A program made the position numbers and the translations under genes. Below are positions 6,505-14,714 of a stretch of DNA of 52,862 nt, one piece after another. The notes below the pieces were generated by a model, which searched no databases, had not been told where the DNA came from, and worked only from the letters and a program-made list of their open reading frames with translations. The DNA comes from Flavivirga aquimarina. GTDB taxonomy: Bacteria > Bacteroidota > Bacteroidia > Flavobacteriales > Flavobacteriaceae. The stretch covers positions 1 to 52,862 of the forward strand of contig NZ_JAUOEK010000148.1 of assembly GCF_030540835.1 (NCBI RefSeq), given 5' to 3'. The first letter of the stretch is position 1. Each line of letters starts with the position of its first letter.

Positions 6505-8848
6505 GAAAAATACCTTTTACATTTTTTTATTCTTGTTTTTTTTGAATGTTGCAAACCCAAGTGCCCAAACCATTCAAAAAGAAAAGCAACCACTTTTGTC
6601 TGTTTTAACGATTCTTGAAGAACGTTATAACATCCGTTTTTCTTATGCAGACGAAACAATTAAAGACAAAACAATTATCCTACCCAATGAAGACTTAACT
6701 CTAGAAGTTATTCTAGAATTTCTTAAAGATGAAACCAACTTGGATTTCGAATTATTAAATGATCGTTTTGTTGCCATTAAGCTTTTAAAAAAAGAAAAAA
6801 ACAATTACAGAATACAAAAGCTTGAAGAAGTTATAGTAACCAATTACCTTACTAATGGTATCACAAAATTAAACGATGGCTCAATTACTATAAAACCTGA
6901 GGCTTTTGGTATTCTTCCCGGTTTAATAGAACCTGATGTTTTGCAAACTATTCAAGCTCTTCCCGGTATTTTAAGTGCAGACGAAACTGTATCGAACATA
7001 AACATTAGAGGCGGTACTCACGATCAAAATTTGTTATTATGGGATGGTATAAAAATGTATCAATCTGGACATTTTTTCGGACTCATTTCCGCTTTTAATC
7101 CGCATACAGCCAAACGCGTTAACATCTATAAAAATGGCACTAGTGCTAAATATGGTGATGGTATTTCGAGTATTATAGATATAGAATTACCAGACGACAT
7201 TGACAATGAATTTAATGGTGGTATCGGTTTCAATTTAATTAACGCTGATGGGCATGCAAAAATCCCATTATTATCAAAAAAAGCAGAACTGCAATTATCA
7301 ACCCGCCGATCTGTTACCGATTTAATTGTTACACCTACTTACGATCAATATCTAAAACGTGTTTTTCAAGATTCAGATTTTAATAAATCCAGTAACAATT
7401 CTGTTTCTCAAAATGAAACGTTCTATTTTTATGATATTGCTGCAAAGTTCTTATACGATATTTCTAAAAAAGACAAAATTAGATTTCATTTTTTAAATGT
7501 AACTAACAAATTAAATTATGAAGAACAATCAACTATCAATGATAGAGATGAAGCTTTAAACAGTAATTTATCACAACAAAATTCTGCTATTGGAATTACC
7601 TATACCAGAGATTGGACTAACAGGCTTTCAACAACATCGCAAATCTATGTTTCTAATTATGATTTGGATGCTACAAATATTGACATTATTAATAATCAAC
7701 GCCTCATTCAAGAAAACGAAGTGTTTGATGGTTCTGCAAAACTTGATATTAATTACAAACACAATCGCCAATTAAAAATAGATGGTGGTTACCAATTCAC
7801 CGAAGTTGGTATTAGCAATTTAGAAGACGTTAACAACCCTATTTTTAGAAGTTATGTTAGAGATGTTATTAGAAGCCATGCTGCTTACGCAGAAACAGCA
7901 CTTTTATCTAATAATGCCAAAACAAATTTAAAAATAGGAGTACGTTTAAATTATATAAATAAGTTTAAATTATTTTTGGCAGAACCCAGATTAAGATTTA
8001 GTCAACGCTTTCTTAATAATTTCAGATTCGAAGTATTGGGTGAATTTAAACATCAAACAACTTCTCAAATTATCGATTTACAAAACGATTTTTTAGGTAT
8101 TGAAAATCGCCGATGGGTATTATCTAATAATAATAGTGAAAATATCGTTATTAATAATAAAACGTTCTACCCAGTTCCTGTAGTAAAAAGCAAACAACTA
8201 TCTACGGGCGTTCATTATAATAAAAATAAATTACTAATTAGTGTCGAAGGGTACCTAAAAAAAGTAGATGGGATTACTACTAGAAGCCAAGGGTTTCAAA
8301 ACCAATATCAATTTATAAACAGTGTAGGAAGCTATGAAGTTAAAGGATTAGATTTCTTATTAAACAAACAGTTTAAAAATATTGTAAGCACTTGGATTTC
8401 GTATTCTTACAGTGATAATAATTATATATTCGCTGCTTTAAACAATGGTAATAAATTCCCTAATAACGCCGATATAAAGCATACGTTTTCTTTTGGTGGT
8501 ACTTTTACGCAAAACAATATTAAATTAGCATTGGGACTAAATTGGCATTCTGGTAGACCTACAACACCTCCAACCACAAATGACCCTCGTGATGAAAATA
8601 CTATAATTTACACAGCTCCTAATAGTGCTAATTTAGAAGATTATCTACGTGCAGATTGCTCTGCTACTTATGCTTTTAATATTTCTGACACGACTCGATC
8701 ATCTATTGGTATATCGGTTTGGAATGTTTTAAACAAAAAAAATATTCTAAATACATATTATACTTTAGATGATGATAATGTGGTAAACAAAATTGAAAAT
8801 GAATCTCTTGGTATTACGCCCAATGTAAGTTTAAGAATTCATTTTTAG
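6497..8848 (+). CDS. TonB-dependent outer-membrane receptor with STN signalling domain
   Basis: Outer-membrane transporter of 783 residues, energised by TonB, for a siderophore or another large substrate that I cannot name. A signal peptide ends near NPSAQ (about residue 24). An STN domain (about 34-95, ILEERYNIRFSYAD) is the part that signals to FecR. The plug lies at about 125-235 (LPGILSADETVSNINIRGG; NGTSAKYGDGISSIIDI), and the barrel runs to the terminal aromatic SLRIHF. The start is GTG at 6497, inside the 3' end of fecR; no in-frame ATG precedes the signal peptide, so GTG is required. It forms an operon with fecR. It lacks the CarboxypepD_reg-like domain of the SusC proteins later in the window. 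Confidence 0.93.
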   Translation: MNRKNTFYIFLFLFFLNVANPSAQTIQKEKQPLLSVLTILEERYNIRFSYADETIKDKTIILPNEDLTLEVILEFLKDETNLDFELLNDRFVAIKLLKKEKNNYRIQKLEEVIVTNYLTNGITKLNDGSITIKPEAFGILPGLIEPDVLQTIQALPGILSADETVSNINIRGGTHDQNLLLWDGIKMYQSGHFFGLISAFNPHTAKRVNIYKNGTSAKYGDGISSIIDIELPDDIDNEFNGGIGFNLINADGHAKIPLLSKKAELQLSTRRSVTDLIVTPTYDQYLKRVFQDSDFNKSSNNSVSQNETFYFYDIAAKFLYDISKKDKIRFHFLNVTNKLNYEEQSTINDRDEALNSNLSQQNSAIGITYTRDWTNRLSTTSQIYVSNYDLDATNIDIINNQRLIQENEVFDGSAKLDINYKHNRQLKIDGGYQFTEVGISNLEDVNNPIFRSYVRDVIRSHAAYAETALLSNNAKTNLKIGVRLNYINKFKLFLAEPRLRFSQRFLNNFRFEVLGEFKHQTTSQIIDLQNDFLGIENRRWVLSNNNSENIVINNKTFYPVPVVKSKQLSTGVHYNKNKLLISVEGYLKKVDGITTRSQGFQNQYQFINSVGSYEVKGLDFLLNKQFKNIVSTWISYSYSDNNYIFAALNNGNKFPNNADIKHTFSFGGTFTQNNIKLALGLNWHSGRPTTPPTTNDPRDENTIIYTAPNSANLEDYLRADCSATYAFNISDTTRSSIGISVWNVLNKKNILNTYYTLDDDNVVNKIENESLGITPNVSLRIHF

Positions 8849-8910
8849 GCTTTTAATACTTTAATCGACCTTAGAGGCTACATTTCAACTAATATTATTA
8901 CATTTGTAAT

Positions 8911-9288
8911 ATGCAGTTTATAAAGCACATACATAAAATTTTATCAGGGTTTCTTTTATTAATTACTCTAATAAGTTTTTCTGGATTTAGCCCTGTAACT
9001 GCGAATAGTCATTCGGCCCAAACCGAACTTTTATTTACAAAGAATATCACAGATAATGATACCGTAAATTATCTGAATATAAGTCGTTATTGCCCTAAAA
9101 AAACAATTTTCAATCAATACATTGTTTTTAATTTTAAATGTTTTTTAAATACATTCGATTTTGATCTTACCTTTCGTTTTAAATCTCAAAAAACAATCGA
9201 ATTATTGTTTACCAATTATAATATATTAGAGCAAAATCTTATAGCTCAAACATTTTCAGGAGATCCTGAACCTGCCTTCATAAAATAA
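8911..9288 (+). CDS. hypothetical exported protein
   Basis: Not a family I recognise. The 125-residue product has a hydrophobic N-terminal segment (about 11-27, LSGFLLLITLISFSGFSPV) that looks like a signal peptide or anchor, followed by a phenylalanine- and asparagine-rich region with two cysteines (81 and 97 area are the YC and KC positions). It begins 62 bases after the TonB receptor on the same strand and may be co-transcribed. The start ATG directly abuts a 14-base palindrome, ATTACATTTGTAAT (8897-8910). Whether it is translated is uncertain, but the signal peptide argues for a real gene. Confidence 0.6.
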   Translation: MQFIKHIHKILSGFLLLITLISFSGFSPVTANSHSAQTELLFTKNITDNDTVNYLNISRYCPKKTIFNQYIVFNFKCFLNTFDFDLTFRFKSQKTIELLFTNYNILEQNLIAQTFSGDPEPAFIK

Positions 9289-9345
9289 TTTCTCGTTTCT
9301 ATTTGCCGCGCTTTTGGCAAAATCACAACACAACTTAATGTTTAA

Positions 9346-9369
9346 TAACATCAAATACACTTGATGTTA
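9346..9369. repeat. perfect inverted repeat upstream of small exported protein
   Basis: TAACATCAA (9346-9354), six bases, TTGATGTTA (9361-9369): a perfect 9-base inverted repeat 15 bases before the start of the 58-residue gene. It could be a dimeric operator or an RNA hairpin; no regulator is identifiable. A smaller hairpin TTTGCC/GGCAAA (9302-9321) precedes it without a T-tract. Confidence 0.4.
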
Positions 9370-9384
9370 AACACGCTTATATTT

Positions 9385-9561
9385 ATGAAGACAAAAAAAC
9401 TATTAAGGCTATTGGCTTTAATATTCATGATAGCTTTGGCCTCCGTTTTACCAGTGCCCATAACGTTTCAAAGCAAAGACAATCTCCCAAAGTTCAACAT
9501 TGAACAAATTGACAAAAAAGAAGAAGATGTAGAAAGTGAAGATATCAAAGAACTCTTTTAA
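9385..9561 (+). CDS. small exported hypothetical protein
   Basis: A 58-residue product, MKTKKLLRLLALIFMIALAS at the start, then a short charged tail with an acidic cluster (KKEEDVESEDIKEL) at the C terminus. The N-terminal segment is a good signal peptide or membrane anchor. The ATG at 9364 would add seven residues, but the lysine-rich start at 9385 fits a signal peptide better. It follows the other small exported protein by about 96 bases on the same strand. Function unknown; a membrane-anchored small accessory protein of the receptor locus is a guess from position. Confidence 0.6.
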   Translation: MKTKKLLRLLALIFMIALASVLPVPITFQSKDNLPKFNIEQIDKKEEDVESEDIKELF

Positions 9562-9694
9562 TGAAAGTACATTCAGAAAATATTTTCAATTTTTATTTAA
9601 AGTAGAGCAATGTTTTTTCTAAAAAGGCATCTAAAAATAAAAGTCAGGTATAGCAGAGTTTTATTAAATGAATTAAACCTAAAAAATTAATAAA

Positions 9695-10960
9695 ATGAAT
9701 GCGATTAAATTTATTCAATTAGTAACAATGATGAGTGCAATTCTAATTATGTCTTGTAACAATGATAGCACAACCGAAGAGACCCCAGAAGAAAACTTAC
9801 CGGATATAACCGGTTTTCCTATTGTTGGAACAAATCAAACGACTTTCTTCAATAATTTAACAAATACATCAACTCAAAATGATGGAGATGATTTTTATGG
9901 ACAAAATGCAAACTATCTAGGCAATGTTCCCAATTATATAGATAATGAAGATGGTACAGTTACCGATATGGTAACTGGTTTAATGTGGCAAAGTTCATTT
10001 GACCATAATGGTGACGGTAGTATTGATTATGATGACAAACTAACTTACGATGAAATTTTAACTGTTCCGAGTACTGTAACAACAGGAGGGTATACAGATT
10101 GGAGAGTTCCTAGTATTAAAGAACAATATTCTCTCATAATGTTTAGCGGACGTGACATTAGCAGTTATCAAGGAACATCAACAGAGGGCTTAACTCCATT
10201 TATGAATACGGATTATTTTGAATTTAACTATGGAGACCTTGACAACAATGAACGGTTGATAGATGTTCAATGTGCCACCACCAATGTGTATGTTAGTACT
10301 GAGGTTGAAAACATGGTATTTGGTGTGAATTTTGCCGATGGTAGAATCAAGGGGTACGGAATGGAACAAATGGGAAGATCAAAAGCATTCAATTACTTAC
10401 TCGTTCGCGGTAATGAGACTTACGGAGAAAATAGCTTTACAGATAATGGTGATGGTACCATTACCGATACTGCTACTGGACTAATGTGGACTCAGGATGA
10501 CAATGCTGAAGCTATACCATGGCAAAGTGCTCTAGCCTATGCTGAAGGAAAAGAATATGCAGGGTATACAGATTGGCGTTTACCTGATGCAAAAGAACTG
10601 CAAAGTATTGTAGATTACACAAGGTCGCCAGCTACAACCAATTCTCCGGCAATTGATCCAATATTTAACTGCACCCAAATTCAAAATGAAGCAGGTGAAA
10701 TCGATTACCCTTGGTACTGGAGTAGTACAACACATGCAACAAGCTCAGACGAGAATGAAGGAGGTTGGGCTGCTTATGTTGCTTTTGGACGATGCATGGG
10801 CAATATGGGAACGACCACTTGGACAGATGTTCATGGAGCAGGCGCACAACGTAGTGACCCAAAAGATGGGAATCCAGATGAATTTACTGATGGGCATGGC
10901 CCTCAAGGGGATTCTATTAGAATATATAACTATGTGAGATTAGTTCGAGATACAGATTAA
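9695..10960 (+). CDS. DUF1566 (Lcl C-terminal domain) lipoprotein with EF-hand-like loop
   Basis: A 421-residue lipoprotein (lipobox IMSC, Cys21) with two DUF1566 domains. The first runs from about 80 to 225 (DNEDGTVTDMVTGLMWQ, then YTDWRVPSIKE), the second from about 248 to 420 (DNGDGTITDTATGLMWTQ, YTDWRLPDAKELQSIVDY, ending YNYVRLVRD). Between the halves of domain 1, D103-H-N-G-D-G-S-I-D-Y-D-D114 has the exact residue pattern of an EF-hand calcium loop. The family is found on secreted or surface proteins and has no assigned enzymatic activity. It is followed after 12 bases by a paralogue, so the two form an operon. The start has an A-rich leader typical of the phylum. Confidence 0.88.
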   Translation: MNAIKFIQLVTMMSAILIMSCNNDSTTEETPEENLPDITGFPIVGTNQTTFFNNLTNTSTQNDGDDFYGQNANYLGNVPNYIDNEDGTVTDMVTGLMWQSSFDHNGDGSIDYDDKLTYDEILTVPSTVTTGGYTDWRVPSIKEQYSLIMFSGRDISSYQGTSTEGLTPFMNTDYFEFNYGDLDNNERLIDVQCATTNVYVSTEVENMVFGVNFADGRIKGYGMEQMGRSKAFNYLLVRGNETYGENSFTDNGDGTITDTATGLMWTQDDNAEAIPWQSALAYAEGKEYAGYTDWRLPDAKELQSIVDYTRSPATTNSPAIDPIFNCTQIQNEAGEIDYPWYWSSTTHATSSDENEGGWAAYVAFGRCMGNMGTTTWTDVHGAGAQRSDPKDGNPDEFTDGHGPQGDSIRIYNYVRLVRDTD

Positions 10961-10972
10961 TTTAAATAACAA

Positions 10973-12256
10973 ATGAAAAAAGTGATTTATAGAATAGTAA
11001 TCTTTGTAATACTTCCTATTGCAAACATCACTATAAGTTGCAAAAGCAATCAAAATACTAGTATATCTAAAGAAAAACCTATAATAAATAACTATATACA
11101 AATTGCAACAGGTCAAACGAATTTGTATAATAACGATGGAAAGGTAATTGTATCACTCACTAAAACAGATAGTCTTTATGGCCAAGATGCGAATTATCAA
11201 AAGGGTGAAAAAATGGCTTATAAAGATAATGAAGATGGAACTGTATCAGATTTAAACACTGGTCTTATGTGGCAAAAAATTCCTGTTCCCGATGGTTTTA
11301 CTTGGCAAGAAGCTGTCGATTATTGTGAAAATTTAAAATTAGCTGGTTATGACGATTGGAGAATACCGAGTGCTAAAGAGTTGTTTTCTATTAGCGATTT
11401 CAGTTCTGGATGGCCATATTTAGATACTACATATTTTGCGTTAGCATCTGGTAAAATTGTAAAAGATGAACAATATTGGTCTAGTAATAAATATGTTGGG
11501 TCTACGGGAAGAGGTGGCGATAATTCCGCTTTTGGAGTCAATCATGTTACAGGTCATATAAAAGCATATCCGGCTTCAAGTCCAAATGGCAAAGGTAAAC
11601 CTGAAAGGAATGAGACTTCTCCTCCATCAAAAGCCGAAAATCAACCTCCGCCAAGACAAGGCGGACCATCAAATGGTCAATCTGGACCACCAAGAGGTAA
11701 CCCAGCTGCAAAACAAGTGCGAGCTGTTCGTGGAGCTAATTATGGTATTAATAATTTTGTAGATAATGGAGACAATACTATTACCGATAACGCTTCTGGT
11801 TTAATGTGGGCTAAAAATGACAACGGTAAGGGTTTGGATTGGCAAGATGCACTAGTTTATGCTAAGCAAAGTAAACTTGCCGATTATAGCGATTGGCGTT
11901 TGCCAAATGTAAAAGAACTACAAGGTATTATAGATTATTCCTATTCGCCTAGTGCTACTAAGGCTTCTAAAGTAGGCCCAGCTATCAATCCTTTATTTTC
12001 ATGTACTCCAATAATTAATGAAGCTGGCAATAATGATTATGGTTATTATTGGACTAATACATCGGCAAATTTCACTAGGGGTCAGCCTCACTTTTATGCC
12101 TGGTATGTAGCTTTCGGAATGGCTGTAAATCGTGAAGGCAAAGATTTTCATGGAGCAGGGGGCGTACGTTTCGATACCAAATACAAAGGTGGTGCTTTAG
12201 GAGAAGGCGGTGAACGTTCGTATAATTATGTACGCTTGGTTAGAAATGTAAATTGA
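10973..12256 (+). CDS. DUF1566 (Lcl C-terminal domain) lipoprotein, paralogue
   Basis: A 427-residue paralogue of the preceding protein, starting 12 bases after its stop codon. The signal sequence ends at Cys23 in a weak lipobox (TISC). Two DUF1566 domains: about 84-200 (DNEDGTVSDLNTGLMWQ, YDDWRIPSAKELFSISDF) and about 263-425 (DNGDNTITDNASGLMWAK, YSDWRLPNVKELQGIIDY, ending YNYVRLVRNVN). They are joined by a linker rich in Pro, Gly, Asn and Gln (about 202-246), absent from the first paralogue, which also has the EF-hand-like loop this one lacks. A strong terminator follows. Function unknown; pairing suggests the two act together at the cell surface. Confidence 0.88.
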   Translation: MKKVIYRIVIFVILPIANITISCKSNQNTSISKEKPIINNYIQIATGQTNLYNNDGKVIVSLTKTDSLYGQDANYQKGEKMAYKDNEDGTVSDLNTGLMWQKIPVPDGFTWQEAVDYCENLKLAGYDDWRIPSAKELFSISDFSSGWPYLDTTYFALASGKIVKDEQYWSSNKYVGSTGRGGDNSAFGVNHVTGHIKAYPASSPNGKGKPERNETSPPSKAENQPPPRQGGPSNGQSGPPRGNPAAKQVRAVRGANYGINNFVDNGDNTITDNASGLMWAKNDNGKGLDWQDALVYAKQSKLADYSDWRLPNVKELQGIIDYSYSPSATKASKVGPAINPLFSCTPIINEAGNNDYGYYWTNTSANFTRGQPHFYAWYVAFGMAVNREGKDFHGAGGVRFDTKYKGGALGEGGERSYNYVRLVRNVN

Positions 12257-12288
12257 TTAATCTCTTATTATAAATGAATCTTGATTCC

Positions 12289-12329
12289 CAATTCCTAAAA
12301 TACTAAATGTGTTTTAGGAATTGTTTTTA
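12289..12329 (+). terminator. intrinsic terminator of the DUF1566 operon
   Basis: Perfect 12-base stem CAATTCCTAAAA (12289-12300) with its complement at 12312-12323, an 11-base loop, then TTTTTA. It lies 33 bases after the second DUF1566 gene. No T-tract exists for the opposite direction. The rest of the gap to argS (12330-12448) shows nothing. Confidence 0.85.
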
Positions 12330-12448
12330 TAATGCAGATAATTTAGAAACTATGTTAATTGTAATTGAAACTATTTCTAATAATAAGAATATATGCTACA
12401 AAGTAGTTTAGTTGAATATGAAGTAAAACAAAGCTCTTAACTAATTAA

Positions 12449-14233
12449 TTACATCCGTTCAGGAACCTGAATTCCTAAAACGCTAAAAGCATTTTTAATC
12501 GTATTAGCAACCATATTTGAAAGTTGTACTCTAAATGCTTTTTCATTATCATTATCTGCCCCTAAAATAGATACATTTTGATAAAAGGAATTAAATTCCT
12601 TGACCAAATCGTAAGTATAATTAGCAATTAAAGCCGGACTATGTTGCATAGCTGCATTTTGTATCACCTCTGGAAACAATTGAATTTGTTTTAGAAGTTC
12701 TTTTTCTTTCTCATGAAGCTCAATTCCACTTATATCCTGGTTACTAAACTTAGTCGAAGCAGCTTTTCTTAATATAGATTGAATTCTGGCATAGGTATAT
12801 TGAATAAAAGGCCCCGTATTTCCTTGAAAATCGATAGACTCTTTGGGGTCGAATAAAATACGCTTTGCAGGGTCTACTTTTAAAATATAATATTTTAGAG
12901 CACCTAAACCTATGGTTTTATAAAGCATTTGTTTTTCTGATTCAGAATAACCATCTAGTTTCCCTAATTCTTCCGAAATCTCTCCAGCTGTTGCAGCCAT
13001 TTCATCAATTAAATCGTCTGCATCAACTACCGTTCCTTCTCTACTCTTCATTTTTCCGCTAGGTAAATCTACCATGCCGTAACTTAGGTGATATAAATTT
13101 TTAGCCCAATCAAACCCAAGTTTTTTCAGAATTAAAAACAGAACTTGAAAATGATAATCCTGCTCGTTACCTACGGTATAAACCATACCTCCAACATCGG
13201 GAAAATCTTTAATACGTTGTATGGCTGTGCCTATATCTTGTGTCATATAAACCGCAGTACCATCGGCACGCTGTACTATTTTTTTATCTAAACCATCTTC
13301 AGTTAAATCACACCAAACAGATCCATCTTCTTCAGTAATAAAAACACCCGATTTCAAGCCTTCAGCAACAAACTCTTTACCTAATAAATAAGTGTTACTT
13401 TCATAATACAATGTGTCAAAATCAACACCTAAATTTTCATATGTGATATCGAATCCGTCATAAACCCAACCGTTCATTTGTTTCCAAAGTGTCACTGTTT
13501 CTTCGTCTCCAGCTTCCCATTTTAAAAGCATATCTTGAGCTTCTAATAAAATAGGAGCTTTCTTTTTAGCTTCATCTTGAGTTTCACCTGTAGCTACTAA
13601 TTTTTCTATTTCTTTTTTATATTCCTGGTCGAATTTCACATAATAATTTCCTACTAGCTTATCACCCTTTAAACCTGAACTATCTGGAGTTTCCCCATTC
13701 CCAAAACGTTTCCAAGCCAACATACTTTTACAAATATGAATTCCTCGATCGTTTATAATTTGAGTTTTGTAAACTTTTGTACCGGCTGCTTTTAAAATTT
13801 CGGAAACACTATATCCTAAAAGATTATTTCGTACATGCCCTAAATGCAATGGTTTGTTAGTATTTGGAGAAGAATATTCTACCATAACCGCTTTTTCTTC
13901 CTCCTTAGGTGAAACAAAACCATAAGTGTCATTATCCTTTGCAGTATTAAAAAAATCGATGTAATACGAATCGTTTATTTCAACATTTAAAAATCCTTTC
14001 ACCACATTAAAGGCCTTTACATTAGCTATATTTTCTACTAAATAGTTACCAATGGTCTCTCCTATTTGAACAGGATTACCTTTAATAAAACGTAACATTG
14101 GAAAAATAACAACAGTAATATCTCCTGCAAACTCTTTTCTGGTTGCTTGAAACTCTACTGTTTCCAATACGATATTAAAACTGGATTTTACAGCTTGCTT
14201 TACTTGATTGGATAAAGTCTCTTTAAGGCTCAT
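12449..14233 (-). CDS. argS: arginyl-tRNA synthetase
   Basis: Class I aminoacyl-tRNA synthetase charging tRNA-Arg; 594 residues, normal. It shows the N-terminal Add-1 domain (1-105), the HIGH motif as HLGH (130-133) within SSPNTNKPLHLGHVRNN, the KMSKS-equivalent KMKSREG (394-400), and the C-terminal DALR anticodon-binding domain ending in VLGIQVPERM. It stands alone on the minus strand, facing the DUF1566 operon. A TATCTTTG -7 element lies 25 bases before the start. Firm. Confidence 0.97.
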   Translation of the reverse strand: MSLKETLSNQVKQAVKSSFNIVLETVEFQATRKEFAGDITVVIFPMLRFIKGNPVQIGETIGNYLVENIANVKAFNVVKGFLNVEINDSYYIDFFNTAKDNDTYGFVSPKEEEKAVMVEYSSPNTNKPLHLGHVRNNLLGYSVSEILKAAGTKVYKTQIINDRGIHICKSMLAWKRFGNGETPDSSGLKGDKLVGNYYVKFDQEYKKEIEKLVATGETQDEAKKKAPILLEAQDMLLKWEAGDEETVTLWKQMNGWVYDGFDITYENLGVDFDTLYYESNTYLLGKEFVAEGLKSGVFITEEDGSVWCDLTEDGLDKKIVQRADGTAVYMTQDIGTAIQRIKDFPDVGGMVYTVGNEQDYHFQVLFLILKKLGFDWAKNLYHLSYGMVDLPSGKMKSREGTVVDADDLIDEMAATAGEISEELGKLDGYSESEKQMLYKTIGLGALKYYILKVDPAKRILFDPKESIDFQGNTGPFIQYTYARIQSILRKAASTKFSNQDISGIELHEKEKELLKQIQLFPEVIQNAAMQHSPALIANYTYDLVKEFNSFYQNVSILGADNDNEKAFRVQLSNMVANTIKNAFSVLGIQVPERM

Positions 14234-14257
14234 TTATATGGTTAATTTTTAAGTGAG

Positions 14258-14265
14258 CAAAGATA
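14258..14265 (-). promoter_or_regulatory. putative -7 element upstream of argS
   Basis: The minus strand reads TATCTTTG, matching TAnnTTTG, 25 bases before argS. No clear -33 TTTG at the expected spacing. Confidence 0.4.
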
Positions 14266-14714
14266 AAACTTTTATTAAAGCTTACTCGTAAAAATTAGTT
14301 CTTAATAAATCGTTAGCTCATAAAAAGAAAAACGACATACTATTTGAAATAAAAATAAACAAATAACGTATTAACAATAGGTTATAAAAAAAATAAAAAA
14401 AAGTGTCGAAAAAAAACATGCATTTCATCGATAAAAGTGTTCTTTTTCTATGATTTTTGCCGTTCGTCTATTCGTCGATTTTTGTGTTAATTTTTGAGTG
14501 TCATTTTATCTAATTTATTCGCATTAAAACGCAGAAATTAGATTTTAATAAGGCTTTTTCCAACTTTTGTCCAGTAAAGCTATTAGTAAATCCATTTGTT
14601 TGGAAATTTTAACACTAACAAAAACATTACAACCAAATAAAGTAATCTTACTTTCCCTCGAGTTTAAGACTTTTTAATTATTGCTTTTATTTATAGTTGT
14701 AATTTAAATGTTAT
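14266..14714. other. AT-rich divergent intergenic region argS/histidine kinase
   Basis: About 450 bases without a gene. It contains long A runs (14383-14418) and no convincing hairpin. It must hold the promoter of the histidine kinase, but I find no exact TTTG-N19-TAnnTTTG in the last 120 bases. Its length suggests room for regulator binding or a small RNA; nothing positive supports either. Confidence 0.35.

Noticed and set aside
8899-8906. TACATTTG as a promoter -7 element for the 125-residue gene
   Set aside because: It lies only four bases before the ATG and has no TTTG partner; a leaderless transcript would be needed. The palindrome TACATTTGTA also recurs at about 21818 with no gene start, so it may be chance.
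9302-9321. TTTGCC/GGCAAA hairpin after the 125-residue gene as a terminator
   Set aside because: Six-base stem without a following T-run.
10653-10937. 94-codon frame within the first DUF1566 gene
   Set aside because: Fully inside a convincing gene in another frame; no domain or signal sequence.
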